Positions 50,704-58,799 of a stretch of DNA of 64,000 bases are shown piece after piece. The stretch's first letter is position 1. Every line of letters begins with the position of its first letter. Source of the stretch: Catenulispora sp. MAP5-51 (GTDB lineage Bacteria > Actinomycetota > Actinomycetes > Streptomycetales > Catenulisporaceae); assembly GCF_041261205.1 (NCBI RefSeq), contig NZ_JBGCCH010000019.1:62001-126000 (forward strand), read 5' to 3'. The notes under the pieces were generated by a model, which ran no database searches, was not told the origin of the DNA, and saw nothing but the letters and a program-made list of their open reading frames with translations. Position numbers and translations under genes: made by a program.

Positions 50704-50793
50704 TCTTGATCTTCGGCGCCCACCAAACGCGGCCGCCGGCCGCCATCCCAACGCGTGCGCAGTGACTCAAACCCGCGCGCGGTCGTGTCCACG
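50695..50793 (+). repeat. Dispersed ~99-bp intergenic repeat, copy 2
   Basis: Second copy of the element at 17179-17277, same strand and same length. It abuts the repeat island and the 3' end of the P450 gene at 50809. Confidence 0.7.
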
Positions 50794-50808
50794 GCCTGCG
50801 AAGCTACC

Positions 50809-51993
50809 TCAGCTCACTGATATCGGGACGCTCGACGGCCCGCGGCCGTTGAGCCGCCCGTTCCACTCCGGCTCGCCGGCCAGCGCCACGTCCGGGAAGC
50901 GCCGCACGAAGCGCCCGAACGTCTCCTGGCCCTGCATCCGCGCCAGCGTCGCGCCGAAGCAGGTGTGGATCCCGCGCGCGAACGACAGGTGCTCGCCGGC
51001 CCGGTGCCGGCGCAGCACGAGCTCGTCGGCGTCCGGACCCCAGTGCGCCGGGTCGTGGTTGGCCGCCGCCAGCGACATCACCACCGGGGTGCCCTTGTCG
51101 ACCTTGTGGCCGTCGATCTCCAGGTCCTCCAGGGCGATGCGCCCGGTCAGCTGCAACGGCGCCTCGTAGCGCAGCATCTCCTCCTCCGCGGCGGTGTCCA
51201 GGCCCGGGTCGGAGCGCAGGTCGGCGAGCTGGTCGGGGTGGCGCAGCAGCGCCAGCAGGCCGTGCGCCAGGTGGTTCGCGGTCGGCTCGTGGGCCGAGAC
51301 GTGCAGCAGGATGATGTGGTCGATGAGCTCTTCCGGGGCCAGCCCGGCGCCGTCGGCCTCGGCGGCGATCATGCCGCTGATGAGGTCGTCCGCCGGCTGT
51401 CGCTTCTTGTGCGCCACGACGTCCACCAGGAAGTCGCGCATCGCGTTGCGGGAGTCGGCGATCGCCTGCGTCACCTCGGGGGTCTGCACCGGCTCGGTGA
51501 CGTTGACGATGTCCGAGGTCCAGCCCAGCACGGTCTGCCGGTCCTCGACCGGCATCCCGAGCATCTCGGAGATGCACAGGTACGGCAGCGGCTCGGCCAC
51601 CTCCTTGACGAAGTCGAACTCGCCCTTGTCGGCCACCTCGTCCATGAGCCCGTCCAGCAGCGCCAGCATCCGCGGCCGGAACCGTTCGACGAACGGCGGC
51701 GTGAACGCCTTGGCCAGCAGCTTGCGCAGCCGGGTGTGGTCCGGCGGGTCGCGGAAGAGGATCACCGGGATGTAGTTCGGGTCCTGCTCCTCGACGACCA
51801 TCACGCTGGCGTTGCGGTGGTCCACGCTGTAGCGCTCGGTGTCGCGCAGCGCGGTGTTGATGTCGTCGTAGCGCGTGAGCATCCAGAACCCGATCGGGCT
51901 CCGGTACACCGGCTCCTCCTCCCGGAGTGCCTTGAGCTGCGGGTAAGGGTTCTTCACGTAGTCCGGGTCGAACGGGTTGTACATGATGGTCAT
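50809..51993 (-). CDS. Cytochrome P450 (bacterial class I type)
   Basis: This is a 394-residue soluble P450. The I-helix region LLHVSAHEPTANHLAHG has His-Glu-Pro-Thr in place of the more common Gly-x-Glu/Asp-Thr. The K-helix motif is EEEMLRYEAP, and the haem loop is FARGIHTCFGATLARM with Cys ligand. ATG 51993 begins MTIMYNPFDPDY, typical of CYP105/107-like enzymes. It follows the TPR gene on the same strand after a tandem-repeat spacer. It needs a ferredoxin and reductase, not found in the window. It probably hydroxylates or epoxidises a pathway intermediate. Confidence 0.9.
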   Translation of the reverse strand: MTIMYNPFDPDYVKNPYPQLKALREEEPVYRSPIGFWMLTRYDDINTALRDTERYSVDHRNASVMVVEEQDPNYIPVILFRDPPDHTRLRKLLAKAFTPPFVERFRPRMLALLDGLMDEVADKGEFDFVKEVAEPLPYLCISEMLGMPVEDRQTVLGWTSDIVNVTEPVQTPEVTQAIADSRNAMRDFLVDVVAHKKRQPADDLISGMIAAEADGAGLAPEELIDHIILLHVSAHEPTANHLAHGLLALLRHPDQLADLRSDPGLDTAAEEEMLRYEAPLQLTGRIALEDLEIDGHKVDKGTPVVMSLAAANHDPAHWGPDADELVLRRHRAGEHLSFARGIHTCFGATLARMQGQETFGRFVRRFPDVALAGEPEWNGRLNGRGPSSVPISVS

Positions 51994-52016
51994 GACCGGC
52001 CCCTTCCGGCGGCAGA

Positions 52017-52091
52017 TTGGCTGGACGCGGCTTGGCTGGACGCGGCTTGGCTGGACTCGGATCGGCTGGACTCGGATCGGCTCGACGCGGG
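52017..52091. repeat. Five 15-bp tandem repeats between TPR and P450 genes
   Basis: The unit TTGGCTGGACGCGGC and variants occur five times back to back. The array directly follows the TPR stop codon and, being a multiple of three, leaves the frame open, so a stop-codon loss would fuse the two proteins. Confidence 0.8.
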
Positions 52092-53387
52092 CTACGCGTG
52101 CGGCAGGCCCGCGGCGTGGAGGTCGTCGGCGTACCGCACGAACTCGTTCTTCGGCGTGATCTTCTCCAGGCCCGGGATCAGCTCCATGGCGTACTCGACG
52201 GTGATCGCCGGGTTGATGGCCAGGATCTCCCCGGTCAGCCGGCGCGCGTAGGCCTTGTCGCCCTCGCGCTGGTGGAAGGCGGCCAGGGCGATACGGGCCA
52301 GGATGTTGTCCTTGTTCTCGGCCCGGACCTTCTCGACCAGTTCCATCGACTCGGTTTTGCGGCCCGCGCTGTAGTTGATGTAGGACAGCGCCATCAGCAG
52401 CCCGTGCGGGGGATGCGGGTCCAGGCGCAGGGCGCGCTTGATCGAGCGGCTGCCCTCCAGCGGCTTGCCACCCTGCGACAGGGCGATGCCGCGCAGCGCG
52501 TGCGGCCAGGTGACGCTGGGCTCCAGCTCGATGGCGCGGTCCTCGTGCTTCACAGCGTTCTGCCAGTTGCCGCGGACCAGCTCCACCACGCCGAGGATGG
52601 CGTGCGAGACGCCGGAGTCCTCGTCCAGCTCCACGCCCTTGGACGCCAGCTTCTTGGCGGTGTCCAGCAGCGTCGGGTCCATGCTCCAGCCCTGCGAGTG
52701 CTCCTGGGTGTAGGTGCCGGCCAGCATCCCGTAGCCGCCGGGCAGCTCCGGCTCCAGCTCGACCGCCCGGGCGAACAGCTCCCGGGCCTTCATCAGGTCC
52801 TCGCGGGTCAGCTGCCGCAGGTGGTAGTAGCCGCGCCACAGGCACTCGATGGCCCCGGCCGAGGCGGTGCTCTGGAGGCGCTTGAGCTCGGCGGTCTCCA
52901 GTTCGAAGCCGACCGCGACCAGGATGTTCTCCACGATCTCGGCCCGCACGGTCGACAGCTCGGCCAGGTCCGGCTGGTAGTCCTTCTCCCACAGGGTCTG
53001 CTCGGTCCCGGCCTCCACGAGCTGGACGCCGACCTGGATCGTGGAGGCCTCGCGCTGCACGGTGCCGCGCAGCACGTACCGGACCCCGAGCTCGGTGCCG
53101 ATCTGCCGCGCCGGGATGTCGGTGTCGCGGTAGGTGAAGGCGGTCTCGGCGGAGATGACGAAGACATAGCGGCTGCTGCGCGCCAGGGCGCCGGTCAGTT
53201 CCTCGGTGACGCCGTCGGTCAGGTAGTCCTGCTCGGGGTCCTTGCTGACGTTCACGAACGGCAGGACCACGATGGACGGGCCGTCCGGGGGCCGGGGATT
53301 CCTCGGCGGCGCGCTCACGCCCAGGGTGTCGATCACGAAACCCTTCAGGCGCGGTCGCACGTCCCACACGATTTTGGGCTTGGCCAT
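52092..53387 (-). CDS. TPR protein of the adenylate-cyclase/FlgO-associated type
   Basis: This is a 431-residue protein. The N-terminal domain has SIVVLPFVNVSKDPEQDYLT followed by GVTEELTGALARSSRYVFVI and LGVRYVLRGTVQR. This domain usually accompanies class III adenylate cyclases or CadC-like regulators and is often followed by TPRs. Six or more tetratricopeptide repeats fill the rest (for example ARELFARAVELEPELPGGYG). The cyclase or DNA-binding module is missing, so it probably scaffolds protein complexes. ATG 53387 is preferred. The location next to a P450 is unusual. Confidence 0.78.
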   Translation of the reverse strand: MAKPKIVWDVRPRLKGFVIDTLGVSAPPRNPRPPDGPSIVVLPFVNVSKDPEQDYLTDGVTEELTGALARSSRYVFVISAETAFTYRDTDIPARQIGTELGVRYVLRGTVQREASTIQVGVQLVEAGTEQTLWEKDYQPDLAELSTVRAEIVENILVAVGFELETAELKRLQSTASAGAIECLWRGYYHLRQLTREDLMKARELFARAVELEPELPGGYGMLAGTYTQEHSQGWSMDPTLLDTAKKLASKGVELDEDSGVSHAILGVVELVRGNWQNAVKHEDRAIELEPSVTWPHALRGIALSQGGKPLEGSRSIKRALRLDPHPPHGLLMALSYINYSAGRKTESMELVEKVRAENKDNILARIALAAFHQREGDKAYARRLTGEILAINPAITVEYAMELIPGLEKITPKNEFVRYADDLHAAGLPHA

Positions 53388-53560
53388 GGCGTGTCGCTCC
53401 CTCCGCGCTCGGTGCGCGGGGCACAGCATGGGCGCGGGGGGACCGCTGGGGCAACGTGGAACAAATCATCCCCGCCAACTGGCGAGGATCCACAGTTGCG
53501 CAGGCCGCGAAGGCGGCGAATACGCTGAATACGCTGATGTTGACAGCAGGAGGTGGCACC

Positions 53561-53953
53561 ATGTACCGACCCGCCAACAGGATCTACCCGCGCCTGGCCT
53601 ACGCCGACGAGGCCGCGGCGGCCGACTGGCTGGCGAAGGCGTTCGGCTTCGCCGAGAAGCACCGCAAGGTCAACGACGACGGCTCGGCCCTGATCTGGCT
53701 TGAGCTGGACGGCTCGGCCCTGATGGTCTGCCGCAGCGGCCTGGGCCTGAGCGCCCCGGGGGAGCTCAGCGGGGTGACCGAGAAGACCATCTGTTATGTG
53801 GACGACGTCACGGCCCACCACGCCACGGCGCTGGCCGCCGGCGCCGAGATCGACCGGGAGCTGCAGGACACGCCCTGGGGCGACCGGCGGTACGAGGCGG
53901 TCGACCCCGAGGGGCATCGGTGGCACTTCGCGGAGCTGGTGGGGGAGGGGTGA
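53561..53953 (+). CDS. VOC-superfamily (glyoxalase/bleomycin-resistance-like) protein
   Basis: This 130-residue protein has one pair of beta-alpha-beta-beta-beta modules: PRLAYADEAAAADWLAKAFG, ALIWLELDGSALMVC and ATALAAGAEIDRELQDTPWG, then RRYEAVDPEGHRWHFAEL. Such proteins bind metals or hydrophobic drugs, giving resistance by sequestration, or catalyse isomerisation or extradiol cleavage. ATG 53561 has GGAGGTG 7 bp upstream, so I reject the longer 5' extension. It is divergent from the TPR gene. Confidence 0.82.
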   Translation: MYRPANRIYPRLAYADEAAAADWLAKAFGFAEKHRKVNDDGSALIWLELDGSALMVCRSGLGLSAPGELSGVTEKTICYVDDVTAHHATALAAGAEIDRELQDTPWGDRRYEAVDPEGHRWHFAELVGEG

Positions 53954-53967
53954 CAGGGGGCTGAAAG

Positions 53968-54011
53968 CCGGCCGCCGATAGCCGGTCGCCTGCGAGGCTG
54001 CGGGCGGCCGG
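53968..54011. terminator. Possible terminator between convergent genes
   Basis: CCGGCCGCC (53968-53976) pairs with GGCGGCCGG (54003-54011) across a 26-nt loop, between the VOC gene and the convergent sulfur-carrier gene. Confidence 0.4.
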
Positions 54012-54116
54012 TGTCGGTGTTGATATCGACCGCGGCATCGGCGGCGGCCCGGGCGGCCGGCGCCGGCCAGGAATCTCGCTCCCGCGAGGGTGTCCGCGAC
54101 CGGCAGCGGTCTGAAA

Positions 54117-54407
54117 TCAGCCGCCTGCCACCGCCGCCAGCAGGTACACCTCGTCGCCGGGGCTCAGTTCCAATGTCGCGCCGGGACGCCGGGTCACCGT
54201 GTCGTTCAGGACCACCACGAAGCTCGGGTTCACGTCGCAGCCGCCGTTGAGCACGCGCTGTGCCAGCACCGGGAAGCGGTCGCGGAGCTGGTCGGTCAGT
54301 TCAGCCCAGGTCGCTGCCTCGACCTGGACGGTGCGGCGGGCCGGGCGGGACGGGTCGCTGCCCGGAAGCAGCACCCCCAGCGGCGCGGCCAGCGTCAGGT
54401 TCACCAT
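54117..54407 (-). CDS. ThiS/MoaD-like sulfur-carrier protein
   Basis: This 96-residue beta-grasp protein resembles MoaD/ThiS/QbsE. LTLAAPLGVLLPG and RTVQVEAATWAELTDQLRD at the N-terminus lead to SFVVVLNDTVTRRPG and the C-terminal LSPGDEVYLLAAVAGG. It ends exactly in Gly-Gly, so no processing is needed before adenylation and thiocarboxylation by an E1-like enzyme, which is not in this window. It probably carries sulfur for a pathway step. Its first ~107 bp overlap the JAMM-fusion gene upstream. Confidence 0.85.
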   Translation of the reverse strand: MVNLTLAAPLGVLLPGSDPSRPARRTVQVEAATWAELTDQLRDRFPVLAQRVLNGGCDVNPSFVVVLNDTVTRRPGATLELSPGDEVYLLAAVAGG

Positions 54408-55869
54408 GGCTCAGTCTCCTTTCTGGCTCCATCTCCAGCGGCGGGCGGCCCCGGGCCAGCCGGAAGCCCAGGTCGCCGGCGTGGAAGCCGGCTGGTTCGG
54501 GGGATCGGTAGGCGTTGCGGCACATGTCGCTGTGGGCGAACACGCTGCCGCCGCGGGCGATACGGTCGCCGGTGACGCCGAAGGCGTCGGCGCCCCCCAT
54601 CCCGTCCGCCGCCGCCTCACCCGGCGCGTACACCGGATCCAGCAGGTGCGAGCGGGCGTAGAACGCGGCGTCGTAGGCGTCGTGGCACCACTCCCACACG
54701 TTCCCGTGCATGTCGTACAGCCCCAGCCGGTTCGGCTCGCGGGTGCCCACCGGCTGGAGCCGGTCGTCGGAGTTCTTCGTGTACCAGGCGTAGCGCGCGA
54801 GCTCGTCCTCGGCCGGACAGCACCATGGTCCCGCCGAGCCCGCCCCGCAGGCGAACTCCCATTCCGCCTCGGTCGGCAGCCGGGCTCCCATCCACAGTGC
54901 GAAGACGGCGGCGTCGGTCCAGGACACGTGCGTCACCGGCGTGTGGCGGCCGGCGCCGGAGCGGTCGGGATCGAAGAGCCCGTATATCTCGGCCGTGACC
55001 AGGTGCTGCCCGATCAGGTACGGCGACAGCTCCACGGCGTGCCGCGGCGACTCGTTGTGGGTGTGGCTCGGACCGGTCAGCTCGGTGCCCATCAGGAAGC
55101 CGCCGCCGGGGATCTCGGCCATGTCGTCGGCCACGTAGTGCTCGAACCGCTCGGGGGCGCCGGTGAGCAGGCCGCGGTTCAGGAAGCGGTCGGTGACCTC
55201 GGCGTCGCCCAGGGACCGCACCGCCTGCACGGCGGCCCACACCGCGGCGGTGTCGCGGCAGCGCGGGCGGCCGTCGCGGCCCAGGCCCAGCACCTCGCCG
55301 GCCTGGAGCACGATCTGGTCGCGGCTGAGCGCGTCGCCGTCGGCCGGGGCGGATTCGGTGATCCCGTCCACCCGCACCGGCAGCTCCCGGATCCCGCCGG
55401 GCGCCACGTCGTAGGCCCGCAGCACCGGCAGCTCCGGATTGCGCACCGAGACCAGCAGGTGCCACAGCGAGTCGAAGCACTGGTTGTGCAGCTCGAAGTC
55501 GATGCGCGAGAAGTTCGCCGGGTGCCGGTTGTGGCTGTGGAACACCCCGACCTCGACCATGCCCCGCTCCCGGATCAGCTTCTGCAGCCGCCAGGCCTCC
55601 TCCGGCGGTGCCACGAACCCGGCGTCGTCGTGGTTCCGGTAGTAGTCGCCGTACGCCTCGAACCGGGGCCGCCACTGCGTGCTGTTGCGCTCGTTGTCCT
55701 CGAACAGCACGAAGTCCGTCGGCGTCATCGTGTCCAGGTCGGAGATGAAGTACCCGAACGCCTTCGCCGGATGGCGCCGGCGCACCTCCTCGACCAGGGC
55801 CGCGTACAGGTCCTTGGAGATGCGGATGTGGTCCGCCGGGCCGACCCCGGGCAGTGTCAGGGCTCTCAT
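54301..55869 (-). CDS. JAMM protease-like domain fused to sulfatase-modifying-factor domain
   Basis: This is a 522-residue two-domain protein. Residues ~10-150 are an MPN domain with a perfect JAMM zinc motif, FHSHNRHPANFSRID (HxHx7Sx2D). Residues ~235-480 are an FGE-sulfatase (SUMF1/EgtB-like) domain: EIPGGGFLMGTELTG, TPVTHVSWTDAAVF, RLPTEAEWEFACGAG, LYDMHGNVWEWCHDAYD and ARGGSVFAHSDMCRNAYRS. JAMM proteins mature or cleave ubiquitin-like and sulfur-carrier proteins, and FGE-type domains do Cys/sulfur oxidation chemistry. The ATGA overlap with the upstream ligase and a 107-bp overlap with the sulfur carrier tie it to both. The last ~45 residues are probably non-structural. Confidence 0.82.
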   Translation of the reverse strand: MRALTLPGVGPADHIRISKDLYAALVEEVRRRHPAKAFGYFISDLDTMTPTDFVLFEDNERNSTQWRPRFEAYGDYYRNHDDAGFVAPPEEAWRLQKLIRERGMVEVGVFHSHNRHPANFSRIDFELHNQCFDSLWHLLVSVRNPELPVLRAYDVAPGGIRELPVRVDGITESAPADGDALSRDQIVLQAGEVLGLGRDGRPRCRDTAAVWAAVQAVRSLGDAEVTDRFLNRGLLTGAPERFEHYVADDMAEIPGGGFLMGTELTGPSHTHNESPRHAVELSPYLIGQHLVTAEIYGLFDPDRSGAGRHTPVTHVSWTDAAVFALWMGARLPTEAEWEFACGAGSAGPWCCPAEDELARYAWYTKNSDDRLQPVGTREPNRLGLYDMHGNVWEWCHDAYDAAFYARSHLLDPVYAPGEAAADGMGGADAFGVTGDRIARGGSVFAHSDMCRNAYRSPEPAGFHAGDLGFRLARGRPPLEMEPERRLSHGEPDAGRAAGGAASGQRPVPPGPPHRPGRGSDLG

Positions 55870-57491
55870 CGGGCCTCACCTCCGCTGCGGGCCCCCTCGC
55901 GCAGCGCGCGCCGCAGGACCTTGCCCGAGCCGGTCTTGGGCAGCGCCGCGGTGAACGCGATGCTGCGCGGCAGCTTGTACCCGGCCAGGCAGGTCCGGGC
56001 GAAGCCCAGGACCGCGGCGGCGGTGACGTCCGGCCCGGCCGGGACGACGACCGCGTGCACCCGCTCGCCCCAGTGCTCGTCCGGCACGCCGACGACCGCC
56101 GCCTCGCTGACGTCCGGCGAGGACTCCAGCGCGGCCTCCACCTCGGCCGGGTAGACGTTCATCCCGCCGCTGATGATCACGTCCTTCTTCCGGTCGACGA
56201 TGTAGAGGTAGCCCTCCTGGTCCCGGTAGGCGATGTCGCCGACCGAGTGGTGCTCGCCGCGCCGGTCGGCCTCGTAGGCCTCGGGGGCGTTGCGGTAGGC
56301 GACGAACATGCTCCGTGAGCGCACGAACACCTCGCCGTTGGTATGCGGCTGCCGCACGGCGGCGCCGGAATCGTCGTAGAGCACGACCTCCACGCCGGGC
56401 ACCGGACGGCCGCACGACCCGGGCTTGCGCAGCTGGTCGGCCGGCGCGAGCGCGGTCGCCACCCCGGTCTCGGCCGAGCCGTAGACCTCCCACAGCGAGT
56501 CGGCGGGGAAGTCGGCGAGGAAAGCGTGCTTCAGCGTCTGGCTCCAGGGCGCGGCGTTGGCCACGAAGCGCTTCAGGCTGGAGCGGTCGTAGCCGGCCTT
56601 GGTCTCGGCCGGCAGCGCGCAGACCATCCGCATCGGCGTCGGCGCGCTGAAGGAGGCGGTGACCCGGTGGGTGTCGACCAGGCGCAGCCAGTCGCGCGGC
56701 TCGAACTTGTACTGGACGACCAGCGTGTTGCCCAGCGCCTGCGCCATGGTCGCGAAGCGGGCCGGGCCGGAGTGGTAGAGCGGGCCGGTGATCAGGTGCA
56801 CGTCCTCGGGCACGAAGCCCATCAGGGCGACCAGGGGCGTGCTCGCCGGATCGGCCGGGCGGGGGCGGACGACGCCCTTGGGGCGGCCGGTGGTGCCGGA
56901 GGTGTAGAAGATGTCTGCGTCGGGGGTGGCGGCATCGGCGCCGGCCGGCGGCTCGGAGTCTGGTTCCGGGCGTGGTTCCGAGCGTGGTTCCGAGCCCGGT
57001 TCCGAGCCCGGCTGCCGGAGCAGGCCACCGGTGAGCGGGCCCTGATCCGGGTCCTGATCCGGGTCCTGATACGTGCCGAAGCGCAGTATCCGCCGCAGGC
57101 CCGGGACCTCGGCCGGCAGTTGCTCGGCGAGCTCTCCCACCCGCTCGTCCTCGGCGTCGACGCAGAGCACCTCGGTGCCGCTGTCGCGCAGGATGTGGGC
57201 GGCCTCGGACACGGTCAGCGCCGGGTTCAGCGGCACCGCCACGGCCCGCAGCCGCCGGATCGCGCCGATCACGGTCAGCACGCCGGCCGAGTTCCGGCCG
57301 CACCAGGCGACCGTCGTGGTCGGCCGGACCGCCGCGGCGGCCAGCGTCCGGGCCGCGGCGGCGACGCGGGCGTCGAGCTCGGCGTAGGTGTACCGGACGG
57401 CCTGCCGGTCCGGGCGGTCGTCGACGACGGCGATCCGGTCCGGCCGGGTCGCTGCCTGACGTGCGATGAGGTCCTGTCCCTCGGCGGACAT
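55866..57491 (-). CDS. Adenylate-forming acid-CoA/carrier ligase
   Basis: This is a 541-residue ANL-superfamily enzyme. It has P-loop FYTSGTTGRPKGVVRP, A5-like WEVYGSAETGVAT, A7 HSVGDIAYRDQEG, A8 YLYIVDRKKDVIISGGMNVY and A10 Lys in PKTGSGKVLRR. It activates a carboxylic acid with ATP and transfers it to CoA or a carrier. A Ser/Glu/Pro/Asp-rich insert of about 40 residues (about 145-185, encoded at 56943-57080) is made of repeats of GGTTCCGAGC and GATCCGGGTCCT and probably forms a loop. ATG 57491 is the likely start. It is coupled to the JAMM fusion gene. Confidence 0.88.
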   Translation of the reverse strand: MSAEGQDLIARQAATRPDRIAVVDDRPDRQAVRYTYAELDARVAAAARTLAAAAVRPTTTVAWCGRNSAGVLTVIGAIRRLRAVAVPLNPALTVSEAAHILRDSGTEVLCVDAEDERVGELAEQLPAEVPGLRRILRFGTYQDPDQDPDQGPLTGGLLRQPGSEPGSEPRSEPRPEPDSEPPAGADAATPDADIFYTSGTTGRPKGVVRPRPADPASTPLVALMGFVPEDVHLITGPLYHSGPARFATMAQALGNTLVVQYKFEPRDWLRLVDTHRVTASFSAPTPMRMVCALPAETKAGYDRSSLKRFVANAAPWSQTLKHAFLADFPADSLWEVYGSAETGVATALAPADQLRKPGSCGRPVPGVEVVLYDDSGAAVRQPHTNGEVFVRSRSMFVAYRNAPEAYEADRRGEHHSVGDIAYRDQEGYLYIVDRKKDVIISGGMNVYPAEVEAALESSPDVSEAAVVGVPDEHWGERVHAVVVPAGPDVTAAAVLGFARTCLAGYKLPRSIAFTAALPKTGSGKVLRRALREGARSGGEAR

Positions 57492-57653
57492 CACGGCTGG
57501 ATGTCGTCGCCGACGGGGATGTCCGCGATGGGGTTCAGCACGCTGTTTTTGTATGCGGGGGCCCGGTGCGGGGTCAATGAAAGCGGATCGCGCTGCCGGG
57601 CTGTGCGCTGGCTGGACGCCGGCTGTTCCGGCCGGTCGAGTCGGTCTGCGGCC

Positions 57654-58799
57654 TCAGACGCGCGTCGGCAGCAGCGCGCGGGCGTCGAGGTCCAGCGCGT
57701 GCCGGCCGTGCCGGTTGGCCATCGTCACGAACATGCCGTCGCCGCGCTCGGTGCGCACCACGAGCGCCGAGGCGACGATCGCCATCAGCAGGCCGCCGAG
57801 GGCGTAGCGCCGGTAGTCGGCCCAGCAGGCGTCGGCGTCCACTGCGATACCCGCGCCGCGCAGCACCTCGGCGTACAGGCGCACCATGTCGCCCTCGACC
57901 TCGCGCCGGATCTCGCTGCGCACGCTGCCGCCCAGCAGGTACGCCAGGTCCGTGACCCCCGGCTCGTGCGCGACGGTCTGCCAGTCGACCACGGTGACCC
58001 GGCCGTCGCGGATCATCAGGTTGTCGGCCCGGAAGTCGCCGTGCACGACGGTGCGCGGCCCCGGCCGGTGCAGCAGATAGCCGGCCACGTCCGGCGGGAA
58101 CCGCTCGGCGAGCTCGGCGACGTCCGGATCGAGCCGATCGCCGTAGCGCCGCAGGAACCGCCGGCACGAGGCGGTCGCGAGCCCGGCCATGCCGGTGGCG
58201 CTGGACCGGTCGGTGTGCGGCAGCCACGACAGGCGCGCGACGTCCGGATCGGCCCAGTACGCGCCGTGCAGCCGCGCGAGCTCGGTGACGGCACCCCCGA
58301 GCTGGTCCGCATCGCAGCCCACGAGCTGATCGACCGGCCGCGCCGGCGCCAGGTCCTCCAGCAGCACGGCGCAGGCGCCGGTAGCGGGGTCGAAGGCGCT
58401 GTGGTGGCAGGCGGGCAGGCTGACCGGCAGCGACGGCGCGAGGTCGCGGTAGAACCCTGATTCGATCTCGTAGGAACGCGTGACGGCCGCGGCCACCCGC
58501 GAGGACTTGTCGCTGGAGGGGACCTTGGCGACACAGGTCGGCGGCCCCGCGCCGGGACGGTCATAGGCGAGGTGCAGGCGGTAGGTGCCGGCGACCTGGC
58601 CGGTGCCGATCGGGTGCGCGGTGCAGGACACGACGCGCGCCGGGGCGATGAGCGGGGCCAGCGCGGCCGTGCACCACGCCGGAGTGACCTCGGCGATGGA
58701 GGTCGGGGCAGCCGGCGCGCGCTGATCGGGCTTGCCGGGCTGGCCGCGCTCGCGAGCCCCGCCGCTCCCGTCCTCGCCGCGCCGCTCCCCGCCGGTCAC
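57654..58799 (-). CDS. APH-like small-molecule phosphotransferase
   Basis: This 381-residue protein has a kinase fold of the aminoglycoside-phosphotransferase/ecdysteroid-kinase type. TCVAKVPSSDKSSRVAA supplies the ATP-binding Lys, CAVLLEDLAP the hinge, HGDFRADNLM the catalytic Asp and Asn, and VTVVDWQTVAHEPG the metal-binding DxD-like Asp. GTG 58799 overlaps the P450 stop (GTGA). The first ~40 residues are a charged, disordered extension. It may phosphorylate the product for self-protection or activate an alcohol for elimination. Both are inferences. Confidence 0.85.
   Translation of the reverse strand: MTGGERRGEDGSGGARERGQPGKPDQRAPAAPTSIAEVTPAWCTAALAPLIAPARVVSCTAHPIGTGQVAGTYRLHLAYDRPGAGPPTCVAKVPSSDKSSRVAAAVTRSYEIESGFYRDLAPSLPVSLPACHHSAFDPATGACAVLLEDLAPARPVDQLVGCDADQLGGAVTELARLHGAYWADPDVARLSWLPHTDRSSATGMAGLATASCRRFLRRYGDRLDPDVAELAERFPPDVAGYLLHRPGPRTVVHGDFRADNLMIRDGRVTVVDWQTVAHEPGVTDLAYLLGGSVRSEIRREVEGDMVRLYAEVLRGAGIAVDADACWADYRRYALGGLLMAIVASALVVRTERGDGMFVTMANRHGRHALDLDARALLPTRV

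Noticed and set aside
50809-53577. One long minus-strand frame spanning the TPR region and the P450
   Set aside because: The upstream part is out of frame with the real TPR protein and reads nonsense. The P450 start MTIMYNP at 51993 is clear. The frame stays open only because of the 15-bp repeat array.
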